NCBI GenBank assembly: GCA_963826035.1
Contig: CAWGVZ010000003.1
Coordinates: 310,001 to 374,000, forward strand
Length of the DNA stretch: 64,000 nt
DNA from: Actinophytocola sp963826035
Lineage (GTDB): Bacteria > Actinomycetota > Actinomycetes > Mycobacteriales > Pseudonocardiaceae
Reading direction: 5' to 3'
The notes beneath the pieces are model-generated. The model was given only the letters and a program-made list of their open reading frames with translations, was not told the DNA's origin and made no database searches. Below are positions 1-7,960 of the stretch, piece by piece. Positions within the stretch are counted from its first letter, which is position 1. Every line of letters begins with the position of its first letter. The position numbers were made by a program, and so were the translations under genes.

Positions 1-618
1 CGCCTCGCCCGTGACCGCGAAGTCGATGCAGTCGATCGACCGCACCAGCTCCGGCCCCATCTCACCGTCGAAGTTGGCTCCCCCGAACACAGTACGAACC
101 TCGGGATCTCGTTGCTTCAACCGGCGGGCGAGGGCGAACGACGCCGCGTTCTGCTGGTAGGTCGAGCTGAACGCGACGATCCGCGCACCGGCCAGCTCGT
201 CGGCCAGGGCGTCGAGCAACACCGGGACGTCTCGCTCACGAACGGCCAGCAGCCGCTTCCGCGTCTGCTCGACCGACTCGTCCACATAGGACAGCTCGGT
301 CTCGAACTCGTCGAGGAACCTCCCCGTCGGATCCGGCGCGGCCGCACCGAAGGCCTCGACCGAGAACAACCAGTCTCCGATCTGCCTGCCGCGGTTCTCG
401 GCCAGCAGTCCATACAGCTCCAGGCCGATCAGGACCGCGAAGTCGAGGTTCGCGTGCAGAGTCCGCATGGGAAGGCCGTGCGTCTCGCCGATCGCCTTGA
501 GCAGTCCTAGTTGGATGGATGGGCGGTTGACGTCCTGGAACGGCATCGACACGATGACGGTCGGCGCTGAGGTCCGTTGCTCGGACAGTGCGCCGAGCCG
601 TTCGGTGACCGCGGTCAT
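1..618 (-). CDS. RiPP maturation radical SAM C-methyltransferase, N-terminal part (cut by window edge)
   Basis: Reverse-strand frame open from the ATG at 618 to the window edge (206 residues seen). The N-terminus reads VIVSMPFQDVNRPSIQLGLL, the opening typical of cobalamin-binding radical SAM enzymes of the RiPP maturation family 1 (TIGR03975 as I recall it). A Rossmann-like B12-binding region follows, with VFGGANFDGEMG and DCIDFAVTGEA near the edge. The CxxxCxxC cluster motif would lie beyond position 1 and cannot be checked. The start is 10 bp after the stop of the 83-aa peptide gene with no clear ribosome site of its own, which suggests translational coupling. Family members methylate or otherwise modify a ribosomal peptide; the substrate here is inferred to be the adjacent peptide. 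Confidence 0.8.
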   Translation of the reverse strand, partial: MTAVTERLGALSEQRTSAPTVIVSMPFQDVNRPSIQLGLLKAIGETHGLPMRTLHANLDFAVLIGLELYGLLAENRGRQIGDWLFSVEAFGAAAPDPTGRFLDEFETELSYVDESVEQTRKRLLAVRERDVPVLLDALADELAGARIVAFSSTYQQNAASFALARRLKQRDPEVRTVFGGANFDGEMGPELVRSIDCIDFAVTGEA

Positions 619-628
619 GATCGGGTAC

Positions 629-880
629 CTAGGGGATGATGCGGACCGGGTGGTCCGGGCCGTCCGGGCCGTCCGGGTCTCTAGTGCGATAAGCCATGAT
701 CAACGCTGCTTCACGGGGCTCGAAGCACCCGTCGAACTGGCCGTCGAGGTCACCCTTCGAGCCCACGAAGTCCCAAGCGATCTTCATGACCTTGTCGAGG
801 AGCAGCCGCTGATCCCTGGACAGCTCGAGTGCCGCGAGCTTCGCACACAGTTCTTCGAGTTCTTCATTGCTGATCGGCAT
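629..880 (-). CDS. Putative RiPP precursor peptide, 83 aa
   Basis: Small gene between a SARP regulator (24-bp gap) and the radical SAM maturase (10-bp gap). It has a good ribosome site (GGAGG, 7 bp before the ATG at 880). Residues 4-40 look like an amphipathic leader (ELEELCAKLAAL, then LSRDQRLLLDKVMKIAWDF). The tail changes character: a short repeat DPDGPDGPD followed by HPVRIIP. The DGP repeat comes from a 9-bp tandem repeat at about 652-679. Two cysteines (C12, C52) are present. I do not recognise a named family; the precursor role is inferred from size, position and the leader/tail contrast. It could instead be a small accessory protein. Confidence 0.6.
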   Translation of the reverse strand: MPISNEELEELCAKLAALELSRDQRLLLDKVMKIAWDFVGSKGDLDGQFDGCFEPREAALIMAYRTRDPDGPDGPDHPVRIIP

Positions 881-904
881 GAGATTCCTCCAGTTGATGT
901 GTGA

Positions 905-3664
905 TCACCGAGTATTTTCGAGTTTCTCCAGCACACTGGCCGCTTCGGCGCTGCCGAGTTCCTCGTACAGGTCGTAGGCCTGCTGCCATGCGACCCGAGC
1001 GGATGCCAGGTCACCCATGTCGTGGCGAATGTCGGCGATCGAGACGAGCGCTTTCGCGACAAGGATCCGATAGCCGTTACGCCGATACAGCTCGAGAGCA
1101 TTCTCGTAGCACGTGATCGCTCGAGCTTGGTCTCCCAGCCGGCTGTGGACGTAGCCGAGGCTGTGCCACGTGGGCGCCGCGCTGAGCTGGTCACCCAACT
1201 GCAACTGCAGCCGCAGGGCTTCCTCGCAGTACTTCACCGCGATGGTGTACTCGCCGAGCAACGCCCGGAACCAGCCGACAGAGTTGAGCTCCCTGGCCTC
1301 CCCTGCCCGATGTTCCGCCGCACGAAAGAGGTCCAGAGCCCGTTCGGCATGGGCGACAGCCTCGGCGATGTTTGCCTGTCTGTCGAGCAGCGAGGCGAAG
1401 GAGTGATGAACGTAGGCCTGACCGATGGTGTCGCATGTCGACTCGTACAGGTCCAGCGCAAGCCGAAGACTGTCGTGTGCGTCGGCGTGCCTGTCGAGCC
1501 AGATGTACGTACCGCCCAGGTGGTAGTACGCGAATGCCTGCTTGCTCCGGTCGCCGAGCCGCTGAGCGGCGGCCAACGCCGCGGTGAGCGCGTCGAGTTC
1601 GTCGTGCCAGTGGCCTTCCAACCTGAGGAACCGGCGTGCCGACCAGGCAAGGTCCCAGCACTGGCTGTCGAACCGGGCTTCCTGGTGCAGCGCCGTGAGC
1701 AGGACGCGGTGCTCGGCGTTGAACCATGCCAGTGCCTCCGGCCGGTCGACGATTCTTTCGGGTTCGACGCCGTCCGGCAGGTCGGTCAGAGCAGGTGGCA
1801 CCTCGCGGCGCGGATCGAGGAAGCCGTCCGCGTGGTACGCGGTGTAGCTGTAGTGCCCGAGCATGCGGTGGATCGCCTGGTCCCGCTCGGCCGGGGATTC
1901 GTCCACTTCGGCCAGTTCGGCGGCGTACGCACGCAGGAGGTCGTGGCAGCCGTACCGGCCGGGGCTGTGCTCGGTGATCAGGTTTGCCTGGGCGAGCTCG
2001 GCGAGAGCGGGTCGCACCTTGCCGGGCAGCAGTCCGGCCTGGCTCGCCGCCGCCCGAGTGCTGATGTCGGGTCCGGGGTGCAGCGCGAGCAGCCGGAACA
2101 GGCGCGCGGCGGCGGGGCTCAACTGTAGATAGGACCAGGAGAACACGGCCCGAGGATCGGTGACCTGGTCGGCACCGGCGAGCTCGTCGAGGCCGCCGCG
2201 CAGCTGACCGGCCAGCGCGGCGAGGCTGAACCCGGGATGCGTCACCGCGCGGGCGGCCACCACGGCCAGCGCGAGGGGAAGGGAGGCGCACAGACCGATG
2301 ATCGCCGTGGCGGCGGCCGGTTCGGCCGTGACCCGGTCGGTGCCCAGCCGGGCACCGAGCATCGCGTGCGCCTCGGCGTCGTCGAGCAGGGCGACGGGGA
2401 TCGGGCGCGCACCCGCCACGACCAGGCCGTCGAGCCGGTCGCGACTGGTCACCAGCGCCAGGCTGGACGCCCCGCCGGGCAGCAACGCGCGAACCTGATC
2501 GGCGTCGCGGACGTTGTCGAGCAGCACGAGGACCCGACGGTCGGCCAGCATGCTCCGGTACAGCCCCGCCTGCGCCTCCAGCGTGGTCGGGATGCGGTCT
2601 CGCGGTACCTGGAACGCCTCGAGGAACCCCCGGACCGCCTCTATCGGGGTGACCGGCGACCCGGTGGGATCGAATCCGCGCAGGTTCAGGTAGAGCTGGC
2701 CATCCGGGAACCGGTGGCGGACGGTGTGTGCCCAGTGGACGGCCAGAGTGGTCTTGCCGACGCCGGCGGTTCCCGTCAGCACCACGAGCTGTGCGGTGGC
2801 GGACGGCTCGTCGAGCACGCCGTCGAGGCGGCGGAGTTCGGTCGCCCGCCCGGCGAAACCGGGAGTGTCGGGCGGAAGTTGGGCGAGCGCCGCGGTCCTC
2901 GGCGCGGCCGGGGCACTCGCCGGCTCTTCTCCGCGCAGCACCGCGCCGTGCACGGCACGCAGTTCGGGGCCGGGATCGGTGCCCAGCCGGTCGGCGAGCC
3001 GCTGCCGGACCACCGTGTAGCGGTCGAGTGCCTCCGCGTCGCGGCCGGCGGCATGCAGCGCGCGCATGAGTAGTGCTTCCAACGGTTCGGCCAGCGGGTA
3101 CTCGTCGATGAGGTCGGGGATCCGGTTGAGCACCGACGCGGTGCGGTCGAGCCGGAGTTCCAGCTCGGCCCACCGCACCACGGCGTCGAGCCGTCGCCGG
3201 TGCCAGACCGCCCGGACCTGATCGGCCCAGTCGCCCGTGATCGCGGCCAGCGGGGCACCCCGCCACATCCGCATCGCCTCGTCCAGCGCCGCGGCCCGGT
3301 CGCCGTCGGTGTTCCGGGTGTCCTTGCCGCACTCGATCAAGCGGGTGAACCGGTGCAGGTCGACCACGTCTGAATCGATATCCAGGACATAACCCGTACT
3401 TCTCCGGGAAATCCGGGCGGGCGAATCCGCCGCACTCGCCTGACCGAGAAGCCGGCGTATCCGGCTCATGTGCGAATAGAGGACGTTGCGCGCTTCGACG
3501 GGCGGGTCATCGCCCCAGACCCGGTCGATCAGCGTCTCGACCGAAACCGGGCGACCGGCGTCGACCGCCAGCACGGCCAGCACGGCCTGCTGGCGCGGCG
3601 TACCGACGTCGAGTCCCTGGCCGGCCGCCCGTAGGCCGATCTCCCCGAACAGCCGGAACTCCAT
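905..3664 (-). CDS. AfsR/SARP-family transcriptional regulator with NB-ARC and TPR domains
   Basis: 919 aa. Domains in order: OmpR-type winged helix (about 1-90, GLDVGTPRQQAVLAVLAV), bacterial transcriptional activator domain (about 95-250), NB-ARC ATPase (P-loop GTAGVGKTT, Walker B VLVLLDN, sensor LALVTSRDR), then TPR repeats to the C-terminus ending in ENTR. This is the full AfsR layout. I chose the ATG at 3664 (MEFRLFGE) because the domain begins there; the frame stays open upstream. It is the first gene of a probable operon with the precursor-like peptide and the radical SAM enzyme, and it is divergent from an ECF sigma factor, so it probably activates the RiPP genes. Confidence 0.9.
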   Translation of the reverse strand: MEFRLFGEIGLRAAGQGLDVGTPRQQAVLAVLAVDAGRPVSVETLIDRVWGDDPPVEARNVLYSHMSRIRRLLGQASAADSPARISRRSTGYVLDIDSDVVDLHRFTRLIECGKDTRNTDGDRAAALDEAMRMWRGAPLAAITGDWADQVRAVWHRRRLDAVVRWAELELRLDRTASVLNRIPDLIDEYPLAEPLEALLMRALHAAGRDAEALDRYTVVRQRLADRLGTDPGPELRAVHGAVLRGEEPASAPAAPRTAALAQLPPDTPGFAGRATELRRLDGVLDEPSATAQLVVLTGTAGVGKTTLAVHWAHTVRHRFPDGQLYLNLRGFDPTGSPVTPIEAVRGFLEAFQVPRDRIPTTLEAQAGLYRSMLADRRVLVLLDNVRDADQVRALLPGGASSLALVTSRDRLDGLVVAGARPIPVALLDDAEAHAMLGARLGTDRVTAEPAAATAIIGLCASLPLALAVVAARAVTHPGFSLAALAGQLRGGLDELAGADQVTDPRAVFSWSYLQLSPAAARLFRLLALHPGPDISTRAAASQAGLLPGKVRPALAELAQANLITEHSPGRYGCHDLLRAYAAELAEVDESPAERDQAIHRMLGHYSYTAYHADGFLDPRREVPPALTDLPDGVEPERIVDRPEALAWFNAEHRVLLTALHQEARFDSQCWDLAWSARRFLRLEGHWHDELDALTAALAAAQRLGDRSKQAFAYYHLGGTYIWLDRHADAHDSLRLALDLYESTCDTIGQAYVHHSFASLLDRQANIAEAVAHAERALDLFRAAEHRAGEARELNSVGWFRALLGEYTIAVKYCEEALRLQLQLGDQLSAAPTWHSLGYVHSRLGDQARAITCYENALELYRRNGYRILVAKALVSIADIRHDMGDLASARVAWQQAYDLYEELGSAEAASVLEKLENTR

Positions 3665-3799
3665 GCTGCGGGCTCCCTGCGATCGACGGGCCCCGACCGG
3701 CTCCGTCGATGCTGCCTGCTCCGCAAGGTCTCCGCAAGGTCGGCGAGCAGAACGTCCCGGAACCGTGAACCGCACGGAACGCAGAACCAGGGAGTCACC

Positions 3800-4351
3800 A
3801 TGCACCAGGATTCGCCGGCCACTCCGTTGCTGGAGTGTGCCGCGCATGGCACGGAATCCGCCTGGCGGGAAATCGTCAGACGATTCTCCCCGCTGATCTT
3901 CACGGTATGTCGCCGATACGGGATCAGCGGGGTGGATATTCAGGATGTCGCCAGCGAGGTGTGGCTGAGATTGCTGACGAATGTGACGACAATTCGAGAC
4001 CCGAACGCGCTGCCCGGTTGGTTGCTGACCACCGCCCGGAACGAGTGCCTGGGACTGCTGCGCACCAGGAACCGCCAGATCCCCACCGACACGGACCTGA
4101 TCGACGAGCCGTGCCAACCCGAGGTCGACAGGAACCTGATCGGCGAAGAGCGGCGCCACGCCGCCCGTCAGGCACTCGCCCACCTGCCGCGGCGGGACCG
4201 GCAGCTGCTGTCGATGCTGTTTTCCGATCCGCCGACGCCTTACAAGGAGATCAGCTCGACCATGGGGATTCCGGTCGGCGCGATCGGCCCTACCCGAGCC
4301 CGCTGCCTGGCCAGGGCTCGCCACACCCTGGCCATCGCGGCGCTCGAGTGA
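3800..4351 (+). CDS. ECF-type RNA polymerase sigma factor
   Basis: 183 aa. Region 2 (about 20-80: AWREIVRRFSPLIFTVCRRY, then DVASEVWLRLL) and region 4 (about 120-175: ALAHLPRRDRQLLSMLF, then YKEISSTMGIPVGAIGPTRA) are both present, with the loss of regions 1 and 3 usual for ECF factors. The ATG has a GGGAG ribosome site 5 bp upstream. It is divergent from the SARP gene across 135 bp, which suggests a shared control region. No anti-sigma gene is adjacent. Confidence 0.88.
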   Translation: MHQDSPATPLLECAAHGTESAWREIVRRFSPLIFTVCRRYGISGVDIQDVASEVWLRLLTNVTTIRDPNALPGWLLTTARNECLGLLRTRNRQIPTDTDLIDEPCQPEVDRNLIGEERRHAARQALAHLPRRDRQLLSMLFSDPPTPYKEISSTMGIPVGAIGPTRARCLARARHTLAIAALE

Positions 4352-4441
4352 ACCCCTCGCACCCACTCGCCCACCGGGCCGCCGATCGAAACGCATGACC
4401 TTCAGAGCGTCCGGGCGGCACCGTGATACATCTCGAATCGA

Positions 4442-4807
4442 TCAGAACATCGGGTCGTCGATGACCCATCGCCAGGTGCCGTCCGGTTGGCGCCTGGCGA
4501 CCTCGGCGGTCGTGCCGGCGGCCTGGCCCTCGCCGTCCGGGGTGCTGATCCGGGCGCTCCAACTGGCGGACATGAGGGCGATGTCGCCGGCGACGTGCAC
4601 CTTGCGGGTCTCGCCGTCGATGTGCTCGATCGTCTTCAGCAGGTCGTCGATCATCGCGCGTAGCTCGGACTCGCCGGTCCGCGACTCGCCGTCCAGGTGG
4701 ATGGCCACGCCGTCGGGTTCGTAGAGCGCGAGCAGCCCGTCGGCGTCCTTGTCGTTGATGGCGGCCGCGAAGAGCTTGTGCATCTCGGCGGGTTCGGTTG
4801 CTGGCAT
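4442..4807 (-). CDS. SnoaL-like / nuclear transport factor 2 family protein
   Basis: 121 aa, the usual size of a single NTF2 fold. Recognisable pattern: MHKLFAAAINDKDADGLLAL then YEPDGVAIHLDGES in the N-terminal half, a central SELRAMIDDLLKTIEHI helix, and a C-terminal RRQPDGTWRWVIDDP strand pair. This matches the DUF4440/SgcJ-like group, whose members are small-molecule-binding or isomerase-like proteins. No catalytic assignment is possible. It is divergent from the LuxR gene, with which it may share a promoter region. Confidence 0.8.
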   Translation of the reverse strand: MPATEPAEMHKLFAAAINDKDADGLLALYEPDGVAIHLDGESRTGESELRAMIDDLLKTIEHIDGETRKVHVAGDIALMSASWSARISTPDGEGQAAGTTAEVARRQPDGTWRWVIDDPMF

Positions 4808-4920
4808 CGGGTGTCCCTTCTTGGTCTACTGACCGCAGATCCTGCGTGGCGGCGTGCGGGTCGCACCATCCCGTGTTTCCGGGGGTTCTCCGTCACCGGC
4901 GACTGGGCGATACTCGACCG

Positions 4921-5955
4921 GTGAGAACCCCGGTGACGACCCACGACACGGCCAGAGCGGCGATCGAGGACGCGTGCGCCACCGCCCGGTCCCTGCCCGA
5001 GGTGTTCACCGGCGTGGCCACCGCCCTGGCGCCGGCGGTGCCCAGCGACGCGTACTGCCTGAACAGCTTGGATCCCGGCACGTTGCAGGAGACCTTCGCC
5101 CACCACAGTCTCCGTCCCACACCGGACGTCGTGGCCAGGTTCTTCGCCATCGAGGCCGGCGGGGACGACGTGAACGCGGTTCCCGCGCTCGCGGCCGACC
5201 CGTTCGGCGCGGCGACGCTGCACGAGGCCACCGGAGGGGACCCGGCACGCAGCGCCCGGTACCGCGACGTGCTGGTGCCGCTCGGCCTGGCCCGCGAGCT
5301 CCGCGTGGTGGTCCGGGATCGCGGCGTCACCTGGGGGATGGTGAACCTCTTCCGCGGTGGCGACCTCCCCGACTTCACGGTCGAGGAGGCCCAGTTCGTC
5401 GCCTCGCTCGGCCGGAGCCTCGCCGACGGCATCCGGCGCACGCTGCTGCTCGACGCGGTCGACGTCCCGCCGGACGCCGTGCCCGGCGTGCTGATCATCG
5501 ACCTGGCTCGACCGGACCGGCCCCAGCACCGCTCGCCGCTCGCCGCCCGCTGGCTCGGCGAACTCGACGCCGCCGACTGGCACGTGGCCAAGCTGGCGCA
5601 GCAGGCGCACGCGACCGGGGACGTGGCGTCGCTCCGGGTGTGCGCCCGCAACGGCGGCTGGCTGACCATGCACGCCGAGCCGTCCGGCGGCACCCTCGTC
5701 TCGGTGGTCATCGAGCCCACCCGGCCGGCGGAGCTCGCCCGCCTGGTCGTACGGGCCCACGGCCTGTCCACCCGCGAGCGGGAGATCGTCCCGTTGCTCG
5801 CCCACGGCCGCAGCAACACCGAGATCTCCCGGCTGCTCCGGCTGTCCGGCCACACGGTCGGTGACCACGTGAAGAGCATCTTCGCCAAGCTGGCCGTGCA
5901 CAGCCGGGCCGAGCTCATCTCGCGGCTGTACTTCAGTCCCGCGGTGCCCAACTAA
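4921..5955 (+). CDS. LuxR-family transcriptional regulator with GAF-like sensor domain
   Basis: 344 aa from the GTG at 4921. The C-terminus is a clear LuxR helix-turn-helix (LSTREREIVPLLAHGRSNTE, then ISRLLRLSGHTVGDHVKSIF). The N-terminal two thirds resemble a GAF-like sensor (YRDVLVPLGLARELRVVVRD, then MVNLFRGGDLPDFTVEEAQF). The frame is open upstream to 4798, but that part overlaps the start of the divergent SnoaL-like gene, so the GTG is preferred. The ligand is unknown. Confidence 0.85.
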   Translation: MRTPVTTHDTARAAIEDACATARSLPEVFTGVATALAPAVPSDAYCLNSLDPGTLQETFAHHSLRPTPDVVARFFAIEAGGDDVNAVPALAADPFGAATLHEATGGDPARSARYRDVLVPLGLARELRVVVRDRGVTWGMVNLFRGGDLPDFTVEEAQFVASLGRSLADGIRRTLLLDAVDVPPDAVPGVLIIDLARPDRPQHRSPLAARWLGELDAADWHVAKLAQQAHATGDVASLRVCARNGGWLTMHAEPSGGTLVSVVIEPTRPAELARLVVRAHGLSTREREIVPLLAHGRSNTEISRLLRLSGHTVGDHVKSIFAKLAVHSRAELISRLYFSPAVPN

Positions 5956-6089
5956 CGGTCCGGACCAGTTGGCTGTAGTCGTTACGCTCGTTGGCGCAAC
6001 CGGTGATCACGGAACGATAACTACGGTTGTGCATCATCGCCCGGATTGCGAATTTGGTTGGAAACTTACCTACGTAACCGGGAGTGCGG

Positions 6090-6743
6090 ATGCGCAAAAC
6101 CCCGCTGGGCGGGTTGGCCATCACGGCGGCGACCGTGGCCACCATCGCGATGACCACCCCGAGTATGGCCGGCACGGATGACTCCGCCGCGGGTATCGCG
6201 AATCCGCCGAGCGCCGCGGACCAACGCGTCGACCAGTCCTGGTCGGCCGACTTCCCCGATGCCGAGCAGCATCCGGCGGACCCGTCGAACTACACGGCGG
6301 CGAGCCGCCCGGACTCGAATCCCATCGACTACGTCGTCATCCATGTGACCCAGGGATCCTGGGAAGGCAGCCTGAGCTGGTTCCAGAATCCCGACTCCGA
6401 CGTGTCCGCGCACTACACGATCCGCTCCTCGGACGGAAAGGTCGCGCAGTCGGTCGACGAGCAGGACATCGCCTGGCACGCGGGCAACTGGGAGTACAAC
6501 CAGACCTCCGTCGGCATCGAGCACGAGGGTTGGGTCGACCAGCCGGAGTGGTTCACCGACGCGATGTACGAATCCTCGGCCAGGGTCACCGCACACCTGG
6601 TGACCACCTACGGCCTCCCCGCCGACCGCGACCACATCATCGGGCACGTCGAGGTTCCCGGCGCCACGCACACCGACCCGGGGCCGCACTGGGACTGGGA
6701 CAAGTACATGGGCCTCGTGACGCGGTTCGCGGCGGCCGGCTGA
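6090..6743 (+). CDS. Secreted N-acetylmuramoyl-L-alanine amidase (Amidase_2/PGRP type)
   Basis: 217 aa from the ATG at 6090 (GGGAG ribosome site); a GTG at 6084 is the alternative. A signal peptide is visible (residues 1-29, ending TPSMAG). The catalytic domain begins at IDYVVIHVTQG, with zinc-ligand His85, and continues with SAHYTIRSSDGKVAQSVDEQ, IAWHAGN, SVGIEHEG, and the distal ligand region VPGATHTDPGPHWDWD. These are all expected zinc amidase motifs. It hydrolyses the amide bond between MurNAc and the peptide stem. There is no cell-wall-binding domain. Confidence 0.92.
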   Translation: MRKTPLGGLAITAATVATIAMTTPSMAGTDDSAAGIANPPSAADQRVDQSWSADFPDAEQHPADPSNYTAASRPDSNPIDYVVIHVTQGSWEGSLSWFQNPDSDVSAHYTIRSSDGKVAQSVDEQDIAWHAGNWEYNQTSVGIEHEGWVDQPEWFTDAMYESSARVTAHLVTTYGLPADRDHIIGHVEVPGATHTDPGPHWDWDKYMGLVTRFAAAG

Positions 6744-6839
6744 CTTTTTTTCCGCGGTGGTGTCGGATGGCGTCGAGCCCGTTCGTAGTCATGGTGAGAG
6801 ACCGGCAACGGGCCGGTCGCCACTCACCGGAGGCTCACG

Positions 6840-7343
6840 ATGTCCACCACCATGGTCCAGGAGAAACTCAGCGCCACGCTGACCGTCGCCGCGTCCGCCA
6901 CCAGGGTGTTCGCCGTGCTGGCGGACCCGACGACCCACGCCGCGATCGACGGCACCGGCTGGGTTCAGGAACCTGCCGACCGGGCGCCGCTGACCGAGGC
7001 GGGCCAGCTTTTCCGGATGGACATGCATCACGGCAACCATCCGAACAGTGACTACCAGGTGGTCAACAAGGTCCAGGTGCTCCACGCGCCGCGTGCCATC
7101 GGCTGGCTGACGGGGCAGGAGACGGACGACGGTCACCTGGAGTTCGGCGGCTGGTTCTGGCACTACGACCTGGTACCGCTCGGTCCGGCCGAGACCGTGG
7201 TCACGCTCACCTACGACTGGTCGGCCGTGCCGCCGTCCATCCGGGAGTACATCCAGTTCCCGCCGTTCGGCCCGGATCATCTCATCAACTCGCTGCACCA
7301 CCTGGCCGAGCTCGCCGCGCCGACGACCGGGAGTGCGTCATGA
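6840..7343 (+). CDS. SRPBCC-fold (polyketide cyclase/START-like) protein
   Basis: 167 aa. The N-terminus ATLTVAASATRVFAVLADPT and the C-terminal helix FGPDHLINSLHHLAELA frame a typical SRPBCC fold. The middle carries the strand signature WFWHYDLVPLGPAETVVTLT. Members bind hydrophobic ligands; function here is unknown. The stop overlaps the next start by 4 bp (ATGA), so it is co-translated with the RibD-like reductase. Confidence 0.82.
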   Translation: MSTTMVQEKLSATLTVAASATRVFAVLADPTTHAAIDGTGWVQEPADRAPLTEAGQLFRMDMHHGNHPNSDYQVVNKVQVLHAPRAIGWLTGQETDDGHLEFGGWFWHYDLVPLGPAETVVTLTYDWSAVPPSIREYIQFPPFGPDHLINSLHHLAELAAPTTGSAS

Positions 7344-7921
7344 CCGCCACCTACACCTTCGACGTCTTTTCCACCCTCGACGGCTTCGGCTCGTACGACG
7401 GCGGCGACTGGGGCGGCTACTGGGGCAAGCACGGCCCCGAGTTTCTCGACCGCCGCCTCGCCCTGTACGAGGAGGAGCAGCGGATGGTCCTGGGGGCCAA
7501 CACCTTTCGGCAGTTCGTGGAGCTGCTGGGCTCCAGCACCTGGGATCCCGAGACGGGTGACCCGGTGAACAACCGGATGAGAAACCTGCCGACGACGGTG
7601 GTGTCGACCACGCTGCGGGGACCGCTCGACTGGCCGGACGCGACCCTCGTGAGCGGCGACGCCGTCGACATCGTCGCCCAGCTCAAGAAGGAGTCCGCGG
7701 TGCCGTTGCACTCACACGGCAGCCTGTCGCTGAACCGGGCGCTCATGGCCGCCGGCCTGGTCGACCGCGTCCAGCTGACCGTCTTCCCCGTGATCACCGG
7801 TCAGACCGGAACGGACCCGATCTTCCTGGGTGCGGCCGACTTCGACCTCGAACTGATCGAGAGCCGAACACTCGACGGCCACACCCAGGAGCTCATCTAC
7901 CGGCCCACCGCGCATCTCTGA
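7340..7921 (+). CDS. Dihydrofolate reductase family protein (RibD C-terminal-like)
   Basis: 193 aa. Starts TYTFDVFSTLDGFGSYDGGD, the usual opening of the RibD_C group. It continues with MVLGANTFRQFVELL and PLHSHGSLSLNRALMAAGLV, where a canonical member has a G-S-G-x-L pattern, then VDRVQLTVFPVITG. NADPH-dependent reductase fold; substrate unknown. Three RibD-like genes occur in this window (also 30687 and 36608). Confidence 0.85.
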   Translation: MTATYTFDVFSTLDGFGSYDGGDWGGYWGKHGPEFLDRRLALYEEEQRMVLGANTFRQFVELLGSSTWDPETGDPVNNRMRNLPTTVVSTTLRGPLDWPDATLVSGDAVDIVAQLKKESAVPLHSHGSLSLNRALMAAGLVDRVQLTVFPVITGQTGTDPIFLGAADFDLELIESRTLDGHTQELIYRPTAHL

Positions 7922-7960
7922 GTCCGTCACAGCGGTGCGGGTCAGGGCGACTCATCGGGT

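Noticed and set aside
6744..6775. Possible terminator at a run of seven T after the amidase gene
   Set aside because: No stable GC hairpin immediately precedes the T run; only a short GCCGGC is present.
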